Of a DNA stretch of 28,919 bases, positions 8,907 through 17,459 are shown one piece after another (positions within the stretch are counted from its first letter, which is position 1; each line of letters starts with the position of its first letter). Both the position numbers and the translations under genes were made by a program. The stretch is taken from positions 1 to 28,919 of the IMG/VR virus record IMGVR_UViG_3300031851_000129. One strand, given 5' to 3'. The stretch is from a virus. The notes under the pieces are model-generated. The model worked only from the letters and a program-made list of their open reading frames with translations. It was not told the DNA's origin and did not search any database.

Positions 8907-9830
8907 TTAAGCATCGTCTTTCGTAATTTGTAGCTGGCTGGCGATTCCTGAGTTAAACAACGCAATAAAATCTAGCGTTACTGTAATAGCTCCCGGCCCA
9001 CCGACTTCTGGATTACCGGAGTTGTACTTCACGTTTGGCAGGTTGAAAATGTAGTCATTCCCAGCAGCGTCAGTCAATGTGAAAGTAATAGCCGACGAAG
9101 TTTCGTTAATAAACTTGTCGATAAGCGCAGTGTTCTCGAAGTAAGCAGTAATCGACCCAGTAACCGTAGACTTGGCCAAGGGCGGCTGCAAGGTAGTTGC
9201 ATCGCCAACTACATATTGCGATTCCATTCCGTTTTCGATATTTAATTCAAGAGCCGTTACAACCGCAATACTAGATCCGCCTTCAGTTATAGCTCCGGTG
9301 AAGCTGTCAAACGGGTCTGTGGTGGTTGCTGCTGGGTAACTTGCGTTAGCAATTGCCGTTCCAGCGGTCGTTAGGTCTTTGCCCAGAACCGAAAAAGACC
9401 CTGTGACCATTGAATTAGGCGCAATAGATAAGCTCATGCTGTTAAATGAGCAGCCAGTTGAACGAATATACTTATTGATATCTTCGTGATGCCGTTCGAT
9501 AGTAAAGGATCGAGAGGTTGTGCCTGTTACGATAGTCTCAGGATCTCCGTCAGAGGTCCAAGTTCCGCACATGACAGCTTCAATGAGGTCGTCGAATGAT
9601 CCGTAGGAAAGCTCAAAATTAATGTCGCCAGAAACCGACTTGTTCCCATGTCTATAATGGGCAATTTGTCGATCTTCTCGCAATTCTTCGGACTCAATAG
9701 CATCTTTTGACAGACCTAAAGTTGTTCCGGTGTGCCGAATGGCTTTAAAAGCAGGAGAGCTTGGGGTAGTTCCAAAAGCCGACTCTAATATGTAACCCAT
9801 ATCATGCCGAGCGCCTGTTGCAATAGTCAT
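8907..9830 (-). CDS. Major tail tube protein
   Basis: A 307-residue protein just upstream of the tail chaperones, where the tail tube gene is expected. It begins MTIATGARHDMGYILESAFG, a form shared by many siphovirus tube proteins (a short N-terminal arm, then an ESAFGTTP turn). It contains SVSGDINFELSYGSFDDLIE, the strand-and-helix typical of tube folds, and a repeated core (SMSLSIAPNSMVTGSFSVLG; later TGSITAYFENTALIDKFINE). Ser/Thr/Gly content and beta propensity are high, with no TM segment. Many copies would stack as hexameric rings to form the tube. It starts 6 nt after the preceding terminator-like gene. Length is greater than lambda gpV (246 aa), compatible with an extra domain. Confidence 0.85.
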   Translation of the reverse strand: MTIATGARHDMGYILESAFGTTPSSPAFKAIRHTGTTLGLSKDAIESEELREDRQIAHYRHGNKSVSGDINFELSYGSFDDLIEAVMCGTWTSDGDPETIVTGTTSRSFTIERHHEDINKYIRSTGCSFNSMSLSIAPNSMVTGSFSVLGKDLTTAGTAIANASYPAATTTDPFDSFTGAITEGGSSIAVVTALELNIENGMESQYVVGDATTLQPPLAKSTVTGSITAYFENTALIDKFINETSSAITFTLTDAAGNDYIFNLPNVKYNSGNPEVGGPGAITVTLDFIALFNSGIASQLQITKDDA

Positions 9831-9835
9831 ATTAT

Positions 9836-10252
9836 TTACCTCGGGGCTACGTGAGCCGAATAGTTGATTGAGACTGAGATAACAAACCTGTCATCTACGA
9901 TTAACCCCTCGTTTCGAGAAGTGTCGCCTAAACGAACTGTTACGCCATTATAAGTTAGATCAGTGCCTCGCTTAAAGTGATCTGCAACAGAATCCGCTTT
10001 TGTTTCTGCTTCGTTCCTCCCCTTGCCTGATGGGGCGTAAACGTCCACTTGGTAAATACCAGTGTGTTCGTCTAGTCCAGCAGACCCTAACCCAACTTGG
10101 GCAGATGAAACCGGCAGCAGAGACGGCCTCAAATATAAAGTTCCCTTGATGGGCTTAAATACAGTATTAGGCCAAGCAATCGGGGCGCTCCCGCTCAGAG
10201 AATTCAGCCTTGCGTCTAAAGAGGCGCTAACGTCAGAGAATACAGTGCTCAT
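9836..10252 (-). CDS. Tail terminator / tail completion protein (DUF4128-like)
   Basis: A 138-residue protein between the HK97 gp10-like protein and the tube protein, the position of the tail terminator (lambda gpU type). Visible features are an N-terminal helix (VFSDVSASLDARLNSL), then YLRPSLLPVSSAQVGLGSAG, HTGIYQVDVYAPSGKGRNEA and ADSVADHFKRG. This order, an LRP strand, a YQVDVY strand and then a helix carrying the ADHF motif, matches the DUF4128 family of small phage terminator-like proteins as I know it. Such proteins cap the finished tube and dock it to the head. The start overlaps the preceding gene by 4 nt (ATGA). Confidence 0.75.
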   Translation of the reverse strand: MSTVFSDVSASLDARLNSLSGSAPIAWPNTVFKPIKGTLYLRPSLLPVSSAQVGLGSAGLDEHTGIYQVDVYAPSGKGRNEAETKADSVADHFKRGTDLTYNGVTVRLGDTSRNEGLIVDDRFVISVSINYSAHVAPR

Positions 10253-10719
10253 GGTTGCTTACCAATTACTATTAACCCTTCCCTATCTCTCCTCATAGAT
10301 ACCACCATCCTCTCTACGTTTATTCGGCTCATCCCTTTTGGAGCTTGGGTAGAAAAGCCATTGATCGTCTTTCCTGTCGGGTTCTTTGGTGGATTAGGGT
10401 ACAAGCCAAATTCAACCACTGGCGCATAGGGTAGATTGTTCGAGAATACGATAGTCTCATCGCCTACAACCTTCTTTATCTTAGTCTTTGCTTCGCCTAA
10501 AGCTCTTGACCCGCTTGGGTCTGCACCTTTTAGACTTCTTCCGTTCCTGGAGTTAATTCCTGTTCGCCAGTTGTTAATCAGGACACCTTCGTCTATTGGG
10601 GTGTCTGCCAATACATTCTCTATTAACTTCAATGCCGCGCCCTTCTTAGCGTCAACGACATCTTGTCCGGTCTCGTCTGCCCAAGCCTTAACGTCTAATT
10701 TGAAGCTCATAGAGCACAT
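10249..10719 (-). CDS. HK97 gp10-like neck / head-tail joining protein
   Basis: A 156-residue protein with features of the HK97 gp10 family: an N-terminal helix (KLDVKAWADETGQDVVDAKK), the motif TPIDEGVLINNWRTG (normally TPVDTG.L..SW), and FSNNLPYAPVVEFGLYPNPP (normally N..pYA..vE.G). Members sit at the neck and help join the head and tail. Two starts are possible: ATG at 10719 and ATG at 10710 (MSFKLD); neither has a strong ribosome site, and both overlap the preceding gene, by 32 or 23 nt. It overlaps the next gene by 4 nt. Confidence 0.8.
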   Translation of the reverse strand: MCSMSFKLDVKAWADETGQDVVDAKKGAALKLIENVLADTPIDEGVLINNWRTGINSRNGRSLKGADPSGSRALGEAKTKIKKVVGDETIVFSNNLPYAPVVEFGLYPNPPKNPTGKTINGFSTQAPKGMSRINVERMVVSMRRDREGLIVIGKQP

Positions 10720-11047
10720 CCGTATCTGATGGAGCTATGGTAACGACATCCATAACCCTGTAATTTTCTGAGTCGAACAGAATGTTATCATCTATCTCTG
10801 GCGATCCGTTGCCAGCTTGGAAGTACATCCTAGCATCGTCTCTCTGTACCATCTCGCCGTCAATCTCAGACTTGCTGTAGTTCAGTCTTACAGCCTTGCC
10901 GGTAATCGTAGTCGTACTGCCGCCTGTATAAGACCCGGTTGTAGGGTTAAAACTAGCGCCGCCCGTCCTAGTCGCTGTTGCATCCTCGCCAAACTTGGTC
11001 AAAATGCTAGTCGCAGTCGATTGCGTGGCTGTGTAATTAAAACTCAC
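10688..11047 (-). CDS. Head closure / head-tail connector protein
   Basis: A 119-residue protein between the adaptor-like and gp10-like genes, the usual place of the head-closure (stopper) protein. The sequence has FNPTTGSYTGGSTTTITGKA, then VRLNYSKSEIDGEMVQRDDA, FQAGNGSPEIDDNILFDSEN and YRVMDVVTIAPSDTDVLYEL. This resembles small beta-barrel stopper proteins in phages (GttYdPatG.vt..g.. pattern; ..Yrv..v..i.P....v.Ye.. at the end). It starts in a 4-nt overlap with the gene before it. The assignment to the SPP1 gp16-like class is inferred from sequence pattern and order. Confidence 0.7.
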   Translation of the reverse strand: MSFNYTATQSTATSILTKFGEDATATRTGGASFNPTTGSYTGGSTTTITGKAVRLNYSKSEIDGEMVQRDDARMYFQAGNGSPEIDDNILFDSENYRVMDVVTIAPSDTDVLYELQIRR

Positions 11048-11520
11048 GCCCTAGATACCGCGTTGACTGATTTAGTAATTTTCCGCAACGCCGACCTAAC
11101 TGCTGGCGTTTCTTTGTTCATACTTGCGTTGTTCTTGTAAGTTACGGTGATCTCACCAATTTTCTCTTGGGTGGTCTGTCTGTCTCTAGCAGATAGCGCA
11201 AAATTGCCGTCAGAAACCGTTCTAGTAACTTCATAAAGTGCGTTCTTCAGTTGATTCGGTATCTCATCGGAGTTTACCGAATAGCTGTCTATGTATACTT
11301 CTGTTCTGGGCCACTGCAACGGTTGAGCATCAGTTGCTTTGCGCCCTAAAAAGTTCTGAGCCTCGATGTAGTCCATCGCAGTCAGGATGAATTCTTCGAT
11401 CTTGCTGGTGCTGTGGCTGTGCGATATACCGCGAGCGGTCGCCCACGCATCCCATTGGGCAGCAGTAACGTAGCTGTTCGCATTTGCTACACCAGAACCA
11501 TCTTCGATAATAAGCGCCAT
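11044..11520 (-). CDS. Head-tail adaptor protein (gp6/DnaT-like fold class)
   Basis: A 158-residue protein immediately after the coat gene, in the slot of the head-tail adaptor. It begins MALIIEDGSGVANANSYVTA, followed by WDAWATARGI, AMDYIEAQNFLGRKA and QPLQWPRTEVYIDSYSVNSD. This pattern (EDG(T/S)..A.SY...A..d.Y...RG; yid....ypGr......Q.L.WPR) is characteristic of a phage adaptor family that automatic tools often label putative DnaT-like. The C-terminal half is helical. It is encoded 62 nt downstream of the coat gene, after a UUCG hairpin, so its dosage may be lower than that of the coat protein (inference). Confidence 0.75.
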   Translation of the reverse strand: MALIIEDGSGVANANSYVTAAQWDAWATARGISHSHSTSKIEEFILTAMDYIEAQNFLGRKATDAQPLQWPRTEVYIDSYSVNSDEIPNQLKNALYEVTRTVSDGNFALSARDRQTTQEKIGEITVTYKNNASMNKETPAVRSALRKITKSVNAVSRA

Positions 11521-11544
11521 TACCTATCCTCAAGTAAGAATCAT

Positions 11545-11560
11545 GGGGGCCGAAGCCCCC
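11545..11560 (-). terminator. Strong UUCG-tetraloop hairpin after the coat gene
   Basis: On the minus transcript the sequence reads GGGGGC TTCG GCCCCC, a six-pair all-GC stem closed by the exceptionally stable C(UUCG)G loop. It lies between the coat stop and the next gene. No T-run follows (ATGATTCTT), so it is more likely an RNA-stability or partial attenuation element than a full terminator, because the operon must continue. Confidence 0.6.
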
Positions 11561-11582
11561 AATCATCTAGCGTTAGCCGTAT

Positions 11583-12734
11583 TTAGCCAAGCAAAGTAGC
11601 GATGAAGTCAGGCTTCCAAGCCTTAACACCCCATGCAACACCAACTTCGATCATAGACTTACGATATCCGCGATAAACACGAACCTCGAAGACTAATCCA
11701 CTTCGTTGGTCTTGAACGATCAGGGAGTCATCAGCCAAATCGCCGCCTTCAGGTACAGCAGGAGCGCGAATAGCAAGCTCTAATGCTCTACGGTGCATTG
11801 CGATGTTGGCAGAGAAGTTATCACCAATAGTCATTTCAGCAGCACTAGCCAAGGCGGCTTGCAAGCCCGGAGTCCCGAGAGTTGCATTACCAGCAGCAGC
11901 GGTAAAGCCGCCGTTTACAACGTACTTATTGCTGTCGCCAGCGAAAGTAACGATGTCACCAGCTAACAATGAGCCGCCGTCACCGCCGTCGAGAGCGATA
12001 ACAGAGTCACCAACAGCGTTGCCGCCGTTTGAGTCCAACCCAGTAGCCGTTCCTTTGGTATGGCTTTGGATTTGTGCAGACTCACGAATGCCCATGCCGA
12101 ACAGATCAAGCAAGATACCTTGACGGAGCAAAGTGTCGTTTCCTGACTTGTTGACTTCCTGCAATGCAGCGAGCTTGCGGAGGTTTGCGCCAGCAGAAGA
12201 ACTCAAGATCAATGAGACTTGATCCTGTTCAGCGGGCATACCGTTGTCAACCAAGATCTTTCGCATCTCTGCAATAGCGTGGTTGTTAGTGCCGAACGGA
12301 GTCGTCCCAGCAGTACCGTGAGCGCGTGAAGCGTTCTTGTACGCCTCAACGGCCAAGTCGGTCTCTACTTCGTTACAGAGCGTTCGCATTGCTTGTGCAA
12401 TCTGATCGCCGTAAACAGTCTCGAAGCCAATACCGTTGTTCAAGTGCCGTACATCTTCCCCAGTGTAAGGGATCTGTACTGCGCGAGACTTGGTAATAGA
12501 CAGCGTTTTGTTGTCAACAGTCTGATCCGTTCCTTCTGGAACAGTCATAGACTCAGACACATCTACAGCAGTCGCCGCTCGTGTGAAGGATGCTCGAACG
12601 GTATCGCCTTTAGCGACTCGCTCTGATCCGTTTGCGTTAATGGTAGACGCAGGAATGAAGCCAACAAGCTCTCGACCCACTACGTCAGCCGCGACATAAA
12701 TGTCAGCAGCAAGGTTAGTTAATACGTTAGCCAT
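11583..12734 (-). CDS. Major capsid protein, P22 coat-like family
   Basis: A 383-residue protein that follows the scaffold gene, the standard coat position. The start is supported by a strong AAGGAGG ribosome site 5-6 nt upstream. The N-terminal part (MANVLTNLAADIYVAADVVG, RELVGFIPAS, GDTVRASFTR) and the ITKSRAVQIPYTGEDVRHLN segment match the P22 coat-like family as annotated in many phages. A segment rich in Gly at about 245-275 (SLLAGDIVTFAGDSNKYVV) reads like the small inserted I-domain that P22 coat carries on the HK97 fold. The C-terminus (FEVRVYRGYRKSMIEVGVAW, GVKAWKPDFI) is also typical. Codon use looks clean, with no frameshift. It assembles the icosahedral head with the scaffold. Confidence 0.85.
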   Translation of the reverse strand: MANVLTNLAADIYVAADVVGRELVGFIPASTINANGSERVAKGDTVRASFTRAATAVDVSESMTVPEGTDQTVDNKTLSITKSRAVQIPYTGEDVRHLNNGIGFETVYGDQIAQAMRTLCNEVETDLAVEAYKNASRAHGTAGTTPFGTNNHAIAEMRKILVDNGMPAEQDQVSLILSSSAGANLRKLAALQEVNKSGNDTLLRQGILLDLFGMGIRESAQIQSHTKGTATGLDSNGGNAVGDSVIALDGGDGGSLLAGDIVTFAGDSNKYVVNGGFTAAAGNATLGTPGLQAALASAAEMTIGDNFSANIAMHRRALELAIRAPAVPEGGDLADDSLIVQDQRSGLVFEVRVYRGYRKSMIEVGVAWGVKAWKPDFIATLLG

Positions 12735-12745
12735 TGTTGGCCTCC

Positions 12746-13408
12746 TTAATCATCAAAAAGTTTGCCGCCCGAACGCATAAAATCCGATTGATCAACCGGA
12801 CGTAGTGCATCAAAGTCAGCTCGTGACATTTCTTTGGATCGCGCTTCAGCTCTGCCTTGCGCTCTGACGGCCCCGCCGCCATTTGCTTGACTGCCATCAA
12901 CCAAGAACGGGAAGTTCTGCCTGATGGAGTTAGTGAGGTCATCAAGTGTTGAAACGGTTAATTGCCCCGATTCATCTGCCACTCGAATCTCATTGTCAAC
13001 TAGGGTTAGCCTCTGGCTAATCTGTTGTTGCAATAGTTTTGCCCGGCTTGTGTCTTTTGTCAAGCCTGACGCTATTTTTACGGCTTCTTGGTCAATTTTC
13101 GACCTCGAAATGTCCGAATTCATCTTTTCGATGGTCTTTCGCAGGGTGTCCGACTCTTGCTTCTGCGATTCAAACAATTGCTTGTAGTCGTTCTCAGCCC
13201 TAGCCTTCTCCTCTGCTTCCATCTTGGCTCTAGTCTTTGCTGCTTCGGTCGCCTCTTGGGCTTTCCGTTTCTCAGCGATCAGCTCATCATTTTTAGCCTT
13301 TAGGCCAGAAACCTCCTGATCTAACCTCGATTGCAGCTCTTGCTCAATTTGCTCCGCAATCTTCCCTTTTACGTCATCATCCAGCTCGATGTCTTTTAAC
13401 GCTTCCAT
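12746..13408 (-). CDS. Capsid scaffolding protein
   Basis: A 220-residue, highly charged helical protein just upstream of the coat gene. I chose ATG at 13408 because an AGAGGTGAG ribosome site lies just before it; a TTG 21 nt upstream would only add MQTRGEQ and lacks such a site. Residues about 20-110 are Glu/Lys/Arg/Gln/Ala-rich with coiled-coil periodicity (AEQIEQELQSRLDQEVSGLK; AKMEAEEKARAENDYKQLFE). The rest contains a small helical tail and an acidic and basic C-terminus ending GGKLFDD. This composition and position fit the internal scaffold that directs coat assembly and leaves before packaging. There is no protease motif nearby, so it probably leaves intact, as in P22 (inference). Confidence 0.8.
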   Translation of the reverse strand: MEALKDIELDDDVKGKIAEQIEQELQSRLDQEVSGLKAKNDELIAEKRKAQEATEAAKTRAKMEAEEKARAENDYKQLFESQKQESDTLRKTIEKMNSDISRSKIDQEAVKIASGLTKDTSRAKLLQQQISQRLTLVDNEIRVADESGQLTVSTLDDLTNSIRQNFPFLVDGSQANGGGAVRAQGRAEARSKEMSRADFDALRPVDQSDFMRSGGKLFDD

Positions 13409-13446
13409 TTGCTCACCTCTAGTTTGCAATGTACGCCTCTGGCGTA

Positions 13447-14472
13447 TTAAATACCCAAGTCCTCAAAGACCATGGGTTCCAGTTTCCTGAGTTGGTCGAG
13501 CGTCAATGTTGCCCCTTGTGCATCCACAAAGCGCCCAATTGATATTCGCCCCTCTCGGAACAGTTTAGCTCTGGTGACCCCTAAAACTTCCGTCTGGAAC
13601 GCCCTAGATTGCCGCCTAAGCCATGTTTCGTATCGAGTGCTCTTACTTACTTGCTGCGCTCCAGAATCCCCTAGAGCGGCTCTAAATTGGTCCGGTGAGT
13701 CCTCTTCGAAAATTGGGGCTATGGTGCTGCGACAGTTAAAGTGAGCTGGAGGCTTTGGGCTTTCGTTGCTTTCTTTGAATATCTGCTGATCCCTGCTCGC
13801 GCAGATCAAAGAGGTTCTACCGTCCAACGTGGCCACCCATCTATAACTATTAGTTATATCAGGGTTCTCCCTCATAACCACTTCTCTGGCTTGTACGCTT
13901 GCATAGTTTGTGACAGTTCTAGCAAGTGTTGCCGCTTGCCTTTGCTGCAACTTGGTTAAGTTGTTGATATTGCTAGTAATTTCCTGAGATGTCTGCCCAA
14001 GGGTTACGCCGTCCCTTATGGTCTGCACTATCTGGCGGGATTTTCTGCCTGAGTATTCCTGCAATGCTTCGTTTATGGTGTACGATCTATCGGGTTCTAA
14101 CGGCATTCTCCTTAGCAGCATCGCAGCCTGTAGGATTGCCAAGGCTGGGGCAGTAACCGCAACAGCAGTGGCGGCGCTCTCTAAGAGGTTAACGTTGAAC
14201 TCAGATTCATACCCGATAAACTCCAGCATCTCCTCGACAACCGATCTTTCGTACTCCTCAGACTGGGTTTTTATCTCCTCGGCTACGTCTGCAATGATTT
14301 GGTCGAGCTTGGCCGGTGAGACTGTGGCTATATCCGCCCCTAGACGCTCTGTGACGGCCTCTATGAGCTTTTCCACATAGTCATCGGCCAAACGCTCACG
14401 CCCTTGCGAGTAACGCATGATGAACACCTGGTGGCGTGTAACGGCGTCTTCTATTTTGTCATTGGTTGACAT
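13447..14472 (-). CDS. Mu gpF-like head morphogenesis / minor capsid protein
   Basis: A 341-residue protein next to the portal gene. The diagnostic part is the C-terminal Mu F-like domain: helices around 150-205 (RKSRQIVQTIRDG; LARTVTNYASVQAREVV), then YRWVATLDGRTSLICASRDQ at 210-229 and PPAHFNCRS at 241-249. This order (W.t..D.rTs..C....g, then ..PPaHfnCRs) is typical of the Mu gpF / SPP1 gp7 family, minor head proteins bound to the portal and involved in DNA entry or exit. It is encoded 3 nt after the portal stop, so both are probably made together. The N-terminal 130 residues are helical, with a short hydrophobic Ala/Val stretch (AVAVTAPALAILQAAMLL), unusual for the family. Confidence 0.85.
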   Translation of the reverse strand: MSTNDKIEDAVTRHQVFIMRYSQGRERLADDYVEKLIEAVTERLGADIATVSPAKLDQIIADVAEEIKTQSEEYERSVVEEMLEFIGYESEFNVNLLESAATAVAVTAPALAILQAAMLLRRMPLEPDRSYTINEALQEYSGRKSRQIVQTIRDGVTLGQTSQEITSNINNLTKLQQRQAATLARTVTNYASVQAREVVMRENPDITNSYRWVATLDGRTSLICASRDQQIFKESNESPKPPAHFNCRSTIAPIFEEDSPDQFRAALGDSGAQQVSKSTRYETWLRRQSRAFQTEVLGVTRAKLFREGRISIGRFVDAQGATLTLDQLRKLEPMVFEDLGI

Positions 14473-14475
14473 GGG

Positions 14476-15873
14476 TTAGCCTAGCGGGGCCAGTTCTCCG
14501 AGTTCTTCCTTGATGTCTTCTAGCTGTCGATCAGCGGCGATGATCCCGCCCGCCTTGAGTCGGTCAAAGATGTCTTGATTGCTAATGATCTGCCGGTCTA
14601 AGAGCGTAACCATTGACATCAGCAATTGCGGGTCAACGGACTTGTCATAGAATTCGCGGTTAATCTCAAACTCTGCCAAATCACCAACGCCCATGAATTC
14701 GCCGCACCATACCAAGCATTGTTCAATAGCCTCGCTCAAGTTGTGGACAATATCGCCTAGAACTGAGTTTTCACTTGCAAATCGGATTCTAGCGCCCTCT
14801 GCCGTCTCATTTCCGCCCCTATCCGTGACGATACGCGCACCAATGGCGATCATTGCGTTCTCTTTGGCCTTCATCGCCTCTAAAACTAGGTTATTGGGGT
14901 CAGCCTGTACCAATGTGGCGCTGCCTGTCTCGCCTAGCACATGCCCTGCCCGAGATCCTAGCTTGATGCCGTTCGGGTTGTACTCGAACCACTGCTCCAT
15001 TGAGAGGCTGTGGGTCAAGAAAAGGGTTGGTTGACCAGTCAGAAAGCACGATTCCTCGTAGTCTGCCGAGTTGCGATAATGGGCAATGTTCACATCCGCA
15101 ATATCAGAAAGCGGCGCATCGTCTACCGTCGCGTCATTGTTCTTTGAACCAACGAAAATGCCGGGGATTACGTCCCAAGATGAGCCATCGGCTCTTTTCG
15201 GGTAGAACTCCTCCGAATGCGGCACGCCATCTCTATAGAGTTGTTGTGTATATCCGTCTTCCCTAAGCCGTAGCACTCGATACTGTGTATCGGTATCGTG
15301 CGAGAACTCATCCCCGCCATCTTTGTACCGCTCCGCGATCACGCAAAGGGTCAACAGCTTACGGCCTCGGACTGACTCAGTACGCCAGTTTATGACCTGC
15401 TCTGCTGTAAATGGGACGATTGAGGCCTTTAGGTCTAGCGTGGAAACATCTTCGGCACTTAGTCCATCTTCCGCTTGGGGATAGTCAACCAGCAAGAAGG
15501 CGCGGCCTGTTTCGAGAAGGTTGGAAAGCTCATCCTTTGCCATCTGAATCAACCCTAAGCCGTCGCCGGTTGCGTCATCAAGAAGGTAATCCAAGGCTGT
15601 AGGGATCTCAAGAACTGGCATTTTTCGGAATGCCGCCCCAACCAACGCATTTTTGGTGCGTCCGGTGAAGTTGGTGAACAATGCACGCTTGAGGTATTGC
15701 CGGTATCTCATCGACTGAGAGCCTACGCTGTCATCATTGGATTCTGAATCGGGTACGGGCAGATAGTTCTGGCGCTGATCCTTGACCGCGACCGATCCCC
15801 TTACAGCATCGCGGGTCTTTTGCCATACGGGCAGATAGGTTTCATAATCGGGGTTCTTGTTTTCTACTGTCAT
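14476..15873 (-). CDS. Portal protein (DUF4055-type)
   Basis: A 465-residue protein between large terminase and gpF-like protein, the portal slot. The N-terminus has WQKTRDAVRGSVAVKDQRQN, YLPVPDSE and then YRQYLKRALFTNFTGRTKNA with ALVGAAFRKMP, a combination typical of the DUF4055 group of portals. Further family-like parts are VDYPQ at about 130, IPGIFVGSKNNDA, LSDIADVNIAHYRNSADYEE, and TAEGARIRFASENSVL near residue 360. The last is the wing-to-clip helix region where portals have E.A.ar......s.L. Twelve copies would form the DNA entry ring. It starts 12 nt after the terminase stop. Confidence 0.88.
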   Translation of the reverse strand: MTVENKNPDYETYLPVWQKTRDAVRGSVAVKDQRQNYLPVPDSESNDDSVGSQSMRYRQYLKRALFTNFTGRTKNALVGAAFRKMPVLEIPTALDYLLDDATGDGLGLIQMAKDELSNLLETGRAFLLVDYPQAEDGLSAEDVSTLDLKASIVPFTAEQVINWRTESVRGRKLLTLCVIAERYKDGGDEFSHDTDTQYRVLRLREDGYTQQLYRDGVPHSEEFYPKRADGSSWDVIPGIFVGSKNNDATVDDAPLSDIADVNIAHYRNSADYEESCFLTGQPTLFLTHSLSMEQWFEYNPNGIKLGSRAGHVLGETGSATLVQADPNNLVLEAMKAKENAMIAIGARIVTDRGGNETAEGARIRFASENSVLGDIVHNLSEAIEQCLVWCGEFMGVGDLAEFEINREFYDKSVDPQLLMSMVTLLDRQIISNQDIFDRLKAGGIIAADRQLEDIKEELGELAPLG

Positions 15874-15885
15874 GGGTTGATTCTC

Positions 15886-17130
15886 TTAGGTGGCAAAGGC
15901 AAAGCGTACATTGGCAACCGGCTTCATGACCGGCATCTCATACGCGATGGGATACGTTGTCGCATCGTTTTGGTGATCTACGCCGCTAGACTTGTCTGGC
16001 TCACCGTTCTTGTATACTTGCTGCTCTAACGATTCGGCTGTGACCTTGCACGCCTCAGCGTTGATTCTAACCCTTCCCTGCCCCAGCGCCCTATTCATGG
16101 CCGCGACCCTATCCTTGACCGCTGGATTCTTCTTCTTCGCCCTCACCGTGAACCCTGCCTGCTCTAGCAATGCAAGGTCACTCAATGAGGCGTTGACCGT
16201 CTTTCTGGCCCCGCCTGACGCATCGGGGTAGATATAAATCGGATTGTGCGGATATCGGCCTTGCAAGATCCTGATCATCTCAGGCGTATCATACATGTTT
16301 ACAAGCTCATCGACCCCATGCCATACCCTGCCGCCTTCCCGCTGGACGTACACGGTCGCCGCCTGTTTGGTAACGTTGAAGTCGCAACCAATGAACAGCG
16401 GCTCATTCTCCTTGATCGTCTCAGTTGATCCGCAAGCGTGCCGATCATAGCTCATGTATACCGTCCCGCTGGTTAGGTTGACAAATTCCCCGTCCAAGTA
16501 AGCCGCCAGCAAGTGTTCAGGGTAGATCGCTTTCAGGCTGTCGATATACCCATCTGGAATGTGCGGGTTGCTCTGTGTTGGCGCTTGGATGATCTCATAA
16601 CCTTTCTTTGGGTCTTTCTTCCATGCCTGATATACGAAGCGGAAACCTTCGGGCGTTGTCGTTACGCCAATGGTGTTGGCCTTTCCGCCTTCCTTCTTCT
16701 GTCGATTACGCGCCAAGATCTGACGCCAAGCATGGGCGGCCTCTTCTGGCTTCATGGTGTCCAGCTCATCAACGTCCGCGTCGGCGTGCTCATAACCAAC
16801 AATACGGTGAGGCGCATCCATCGACCGGAAGAAGACCGCACCCATCCCGTTGATCTCAAGATAGTTCAGCGGTGACTTATAAAGTCGGTATGGTATGTCT
16901 AGCTCGGTTAAGATTTCCTCAAAGCGTGGGAAGGCAATCATGCGGATCAGGTCATAGGTCGGCGCATAAAATCCCCGGTTCGTTGTGGGGTTTCTCAGCT
17001 TGCCAATGATTGACCGATGGATAGCCGCCTCTGTCTTACCGGCACCGAATCCCGCCACCATTGCGGGAAATTGCGCCTCGCTTGTGATGTAGTCAAATTG
17101 GGGCTTGGTTGGGCTAATCGTCGAAGACAT
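15886..17130 (-). CDS. Terminase large subunit
   Basis: A 414-residue packaging motor with both enzyme halves visible. The ATPase half has Walker A GFGAGKT at 27-33, and ADADVDE at 116-122 fits Walker B with the catalytic Glu. TTTPEGFRFVY at 157-167 fits the coupling motif. The nuclease half has an RNase H-like core: FIGCDFNV with Asp 250, IYIYPDASG at about 296-304, and DHQNDATTY near the C-terminus. The protein is somewhat short compared with common 450-550 aa terminases but has no missing motif. It overlaps the small terminase gene by 17 nt and is followed closely by portal. It cuts concatemers and drives DNA into the procapsid. Packaging type (cos or headful) cannot be decided here. Confidence 0.95.
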   Translation of the reverse strand: MSSTISPTKPQFDYITSEAQFPAMVAGFGAGKTEAAIHRSIIGKLRNPTTNRGFYAPTYDLIRMIAFPRFEEILTELDIPYRLYKSPLNYLEINGMGAVFFRSMDAPHRIVGYEHADADVDELDTMKPEEAAHAWRQILARNRQKKEGGKANTIGVTTTPEGFRFVYQAWKKDPKKGYEIIQAPTQSNPHIPDGYIDSLKAIYPEHLLAAYLDGEFVNLTSGTVYMSYDRHACGSTETIKENEPLFIGCDFNVTKQAATVYVQREGGRVWHGVDELVNMYDTPEMIRILQGRYPHNPIYIYPDASGGARKTVNASLSDLALLEQAGFTVRAKKKNPAVKDRVAAMNRALGQGRVRINAEACKVTAESLEQQVYKNGEPDKSSGVDHQNDATTYPIAYEMPVMKPVANVRFAFAT

Positions 17131-17458
17131 GCGGATTAACGATCTCGATACTGATTGGCTTGTGTTCTTGCACCGTGTCGATCTGATCCCGCTGGCCTAA
17201 GAGCTGTTTACCTAGCCAGATGGCCATCGTTGGGTTGCCGCCTTCCATGATCTCGAATTGTTTACGCCTAACCGATAGCATCCCGTCCGATCGGCCATGC
17301 TCGATGATCTCTGCGAATTCCTCATCCTCTGCCATTCGACGTTCAATAGTCCGTTTATTGCACCCATAGAACGCGGCGACCTCGGCCATCGTGCAATGCA
17401 ATTTCATCAGCTTTCGCAGTTCGTCAAGGTCGATTTCTGTTCGAGGTCTTCCCGCCAT
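17114..17458 (-). CDS. Terminase small subunit
   Basis: A 114-residue DNA-binding protein upstream of, and overlapping, the large terminase by 17 nt. The N-terminus (MAGRPRTEIDLDELRKLMKL) leads into a helix-turn-helix, TMAEVAAFYGCNKRTIERRM at about 23-42. Then an oligomerization helix pair (DGMLSVRRKQFEIMEGGNPT, MAIWLGKQLLGQRDQ) closely matches the form of many phage small terminases (R...f..A..Gn..m.i.lGk..LG..d). The protein recognises the packaging site and stimulates the large subunit. It starts 1 nt after the preceding tiny gene. Confidence 0.9.
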   Translation of the reverse strand: MAGRPRTEIDLDELRKLMKLHCTMAEVAAFYGCNKRTIERRMAEDEEFAEIIEHGRSDGMLSVRRKQFEIMEGGNPTMAIWLGKQLLGQRDQIDTVQEHKPISIEIVNPHVFDD

Positions 17459-17459
17459 G

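Noticed and set aside
11803-12123. 106-aa plus-strand frame opposite the coat gene
   Set aside because: Antisense shadow of a well supported coat gene, no ribosome site or family match.
12746-13429. Scaffold start at TTG 13429
   Set aside because: ATG 13408 has a good AGAGGTGAG site; the TTG has none.
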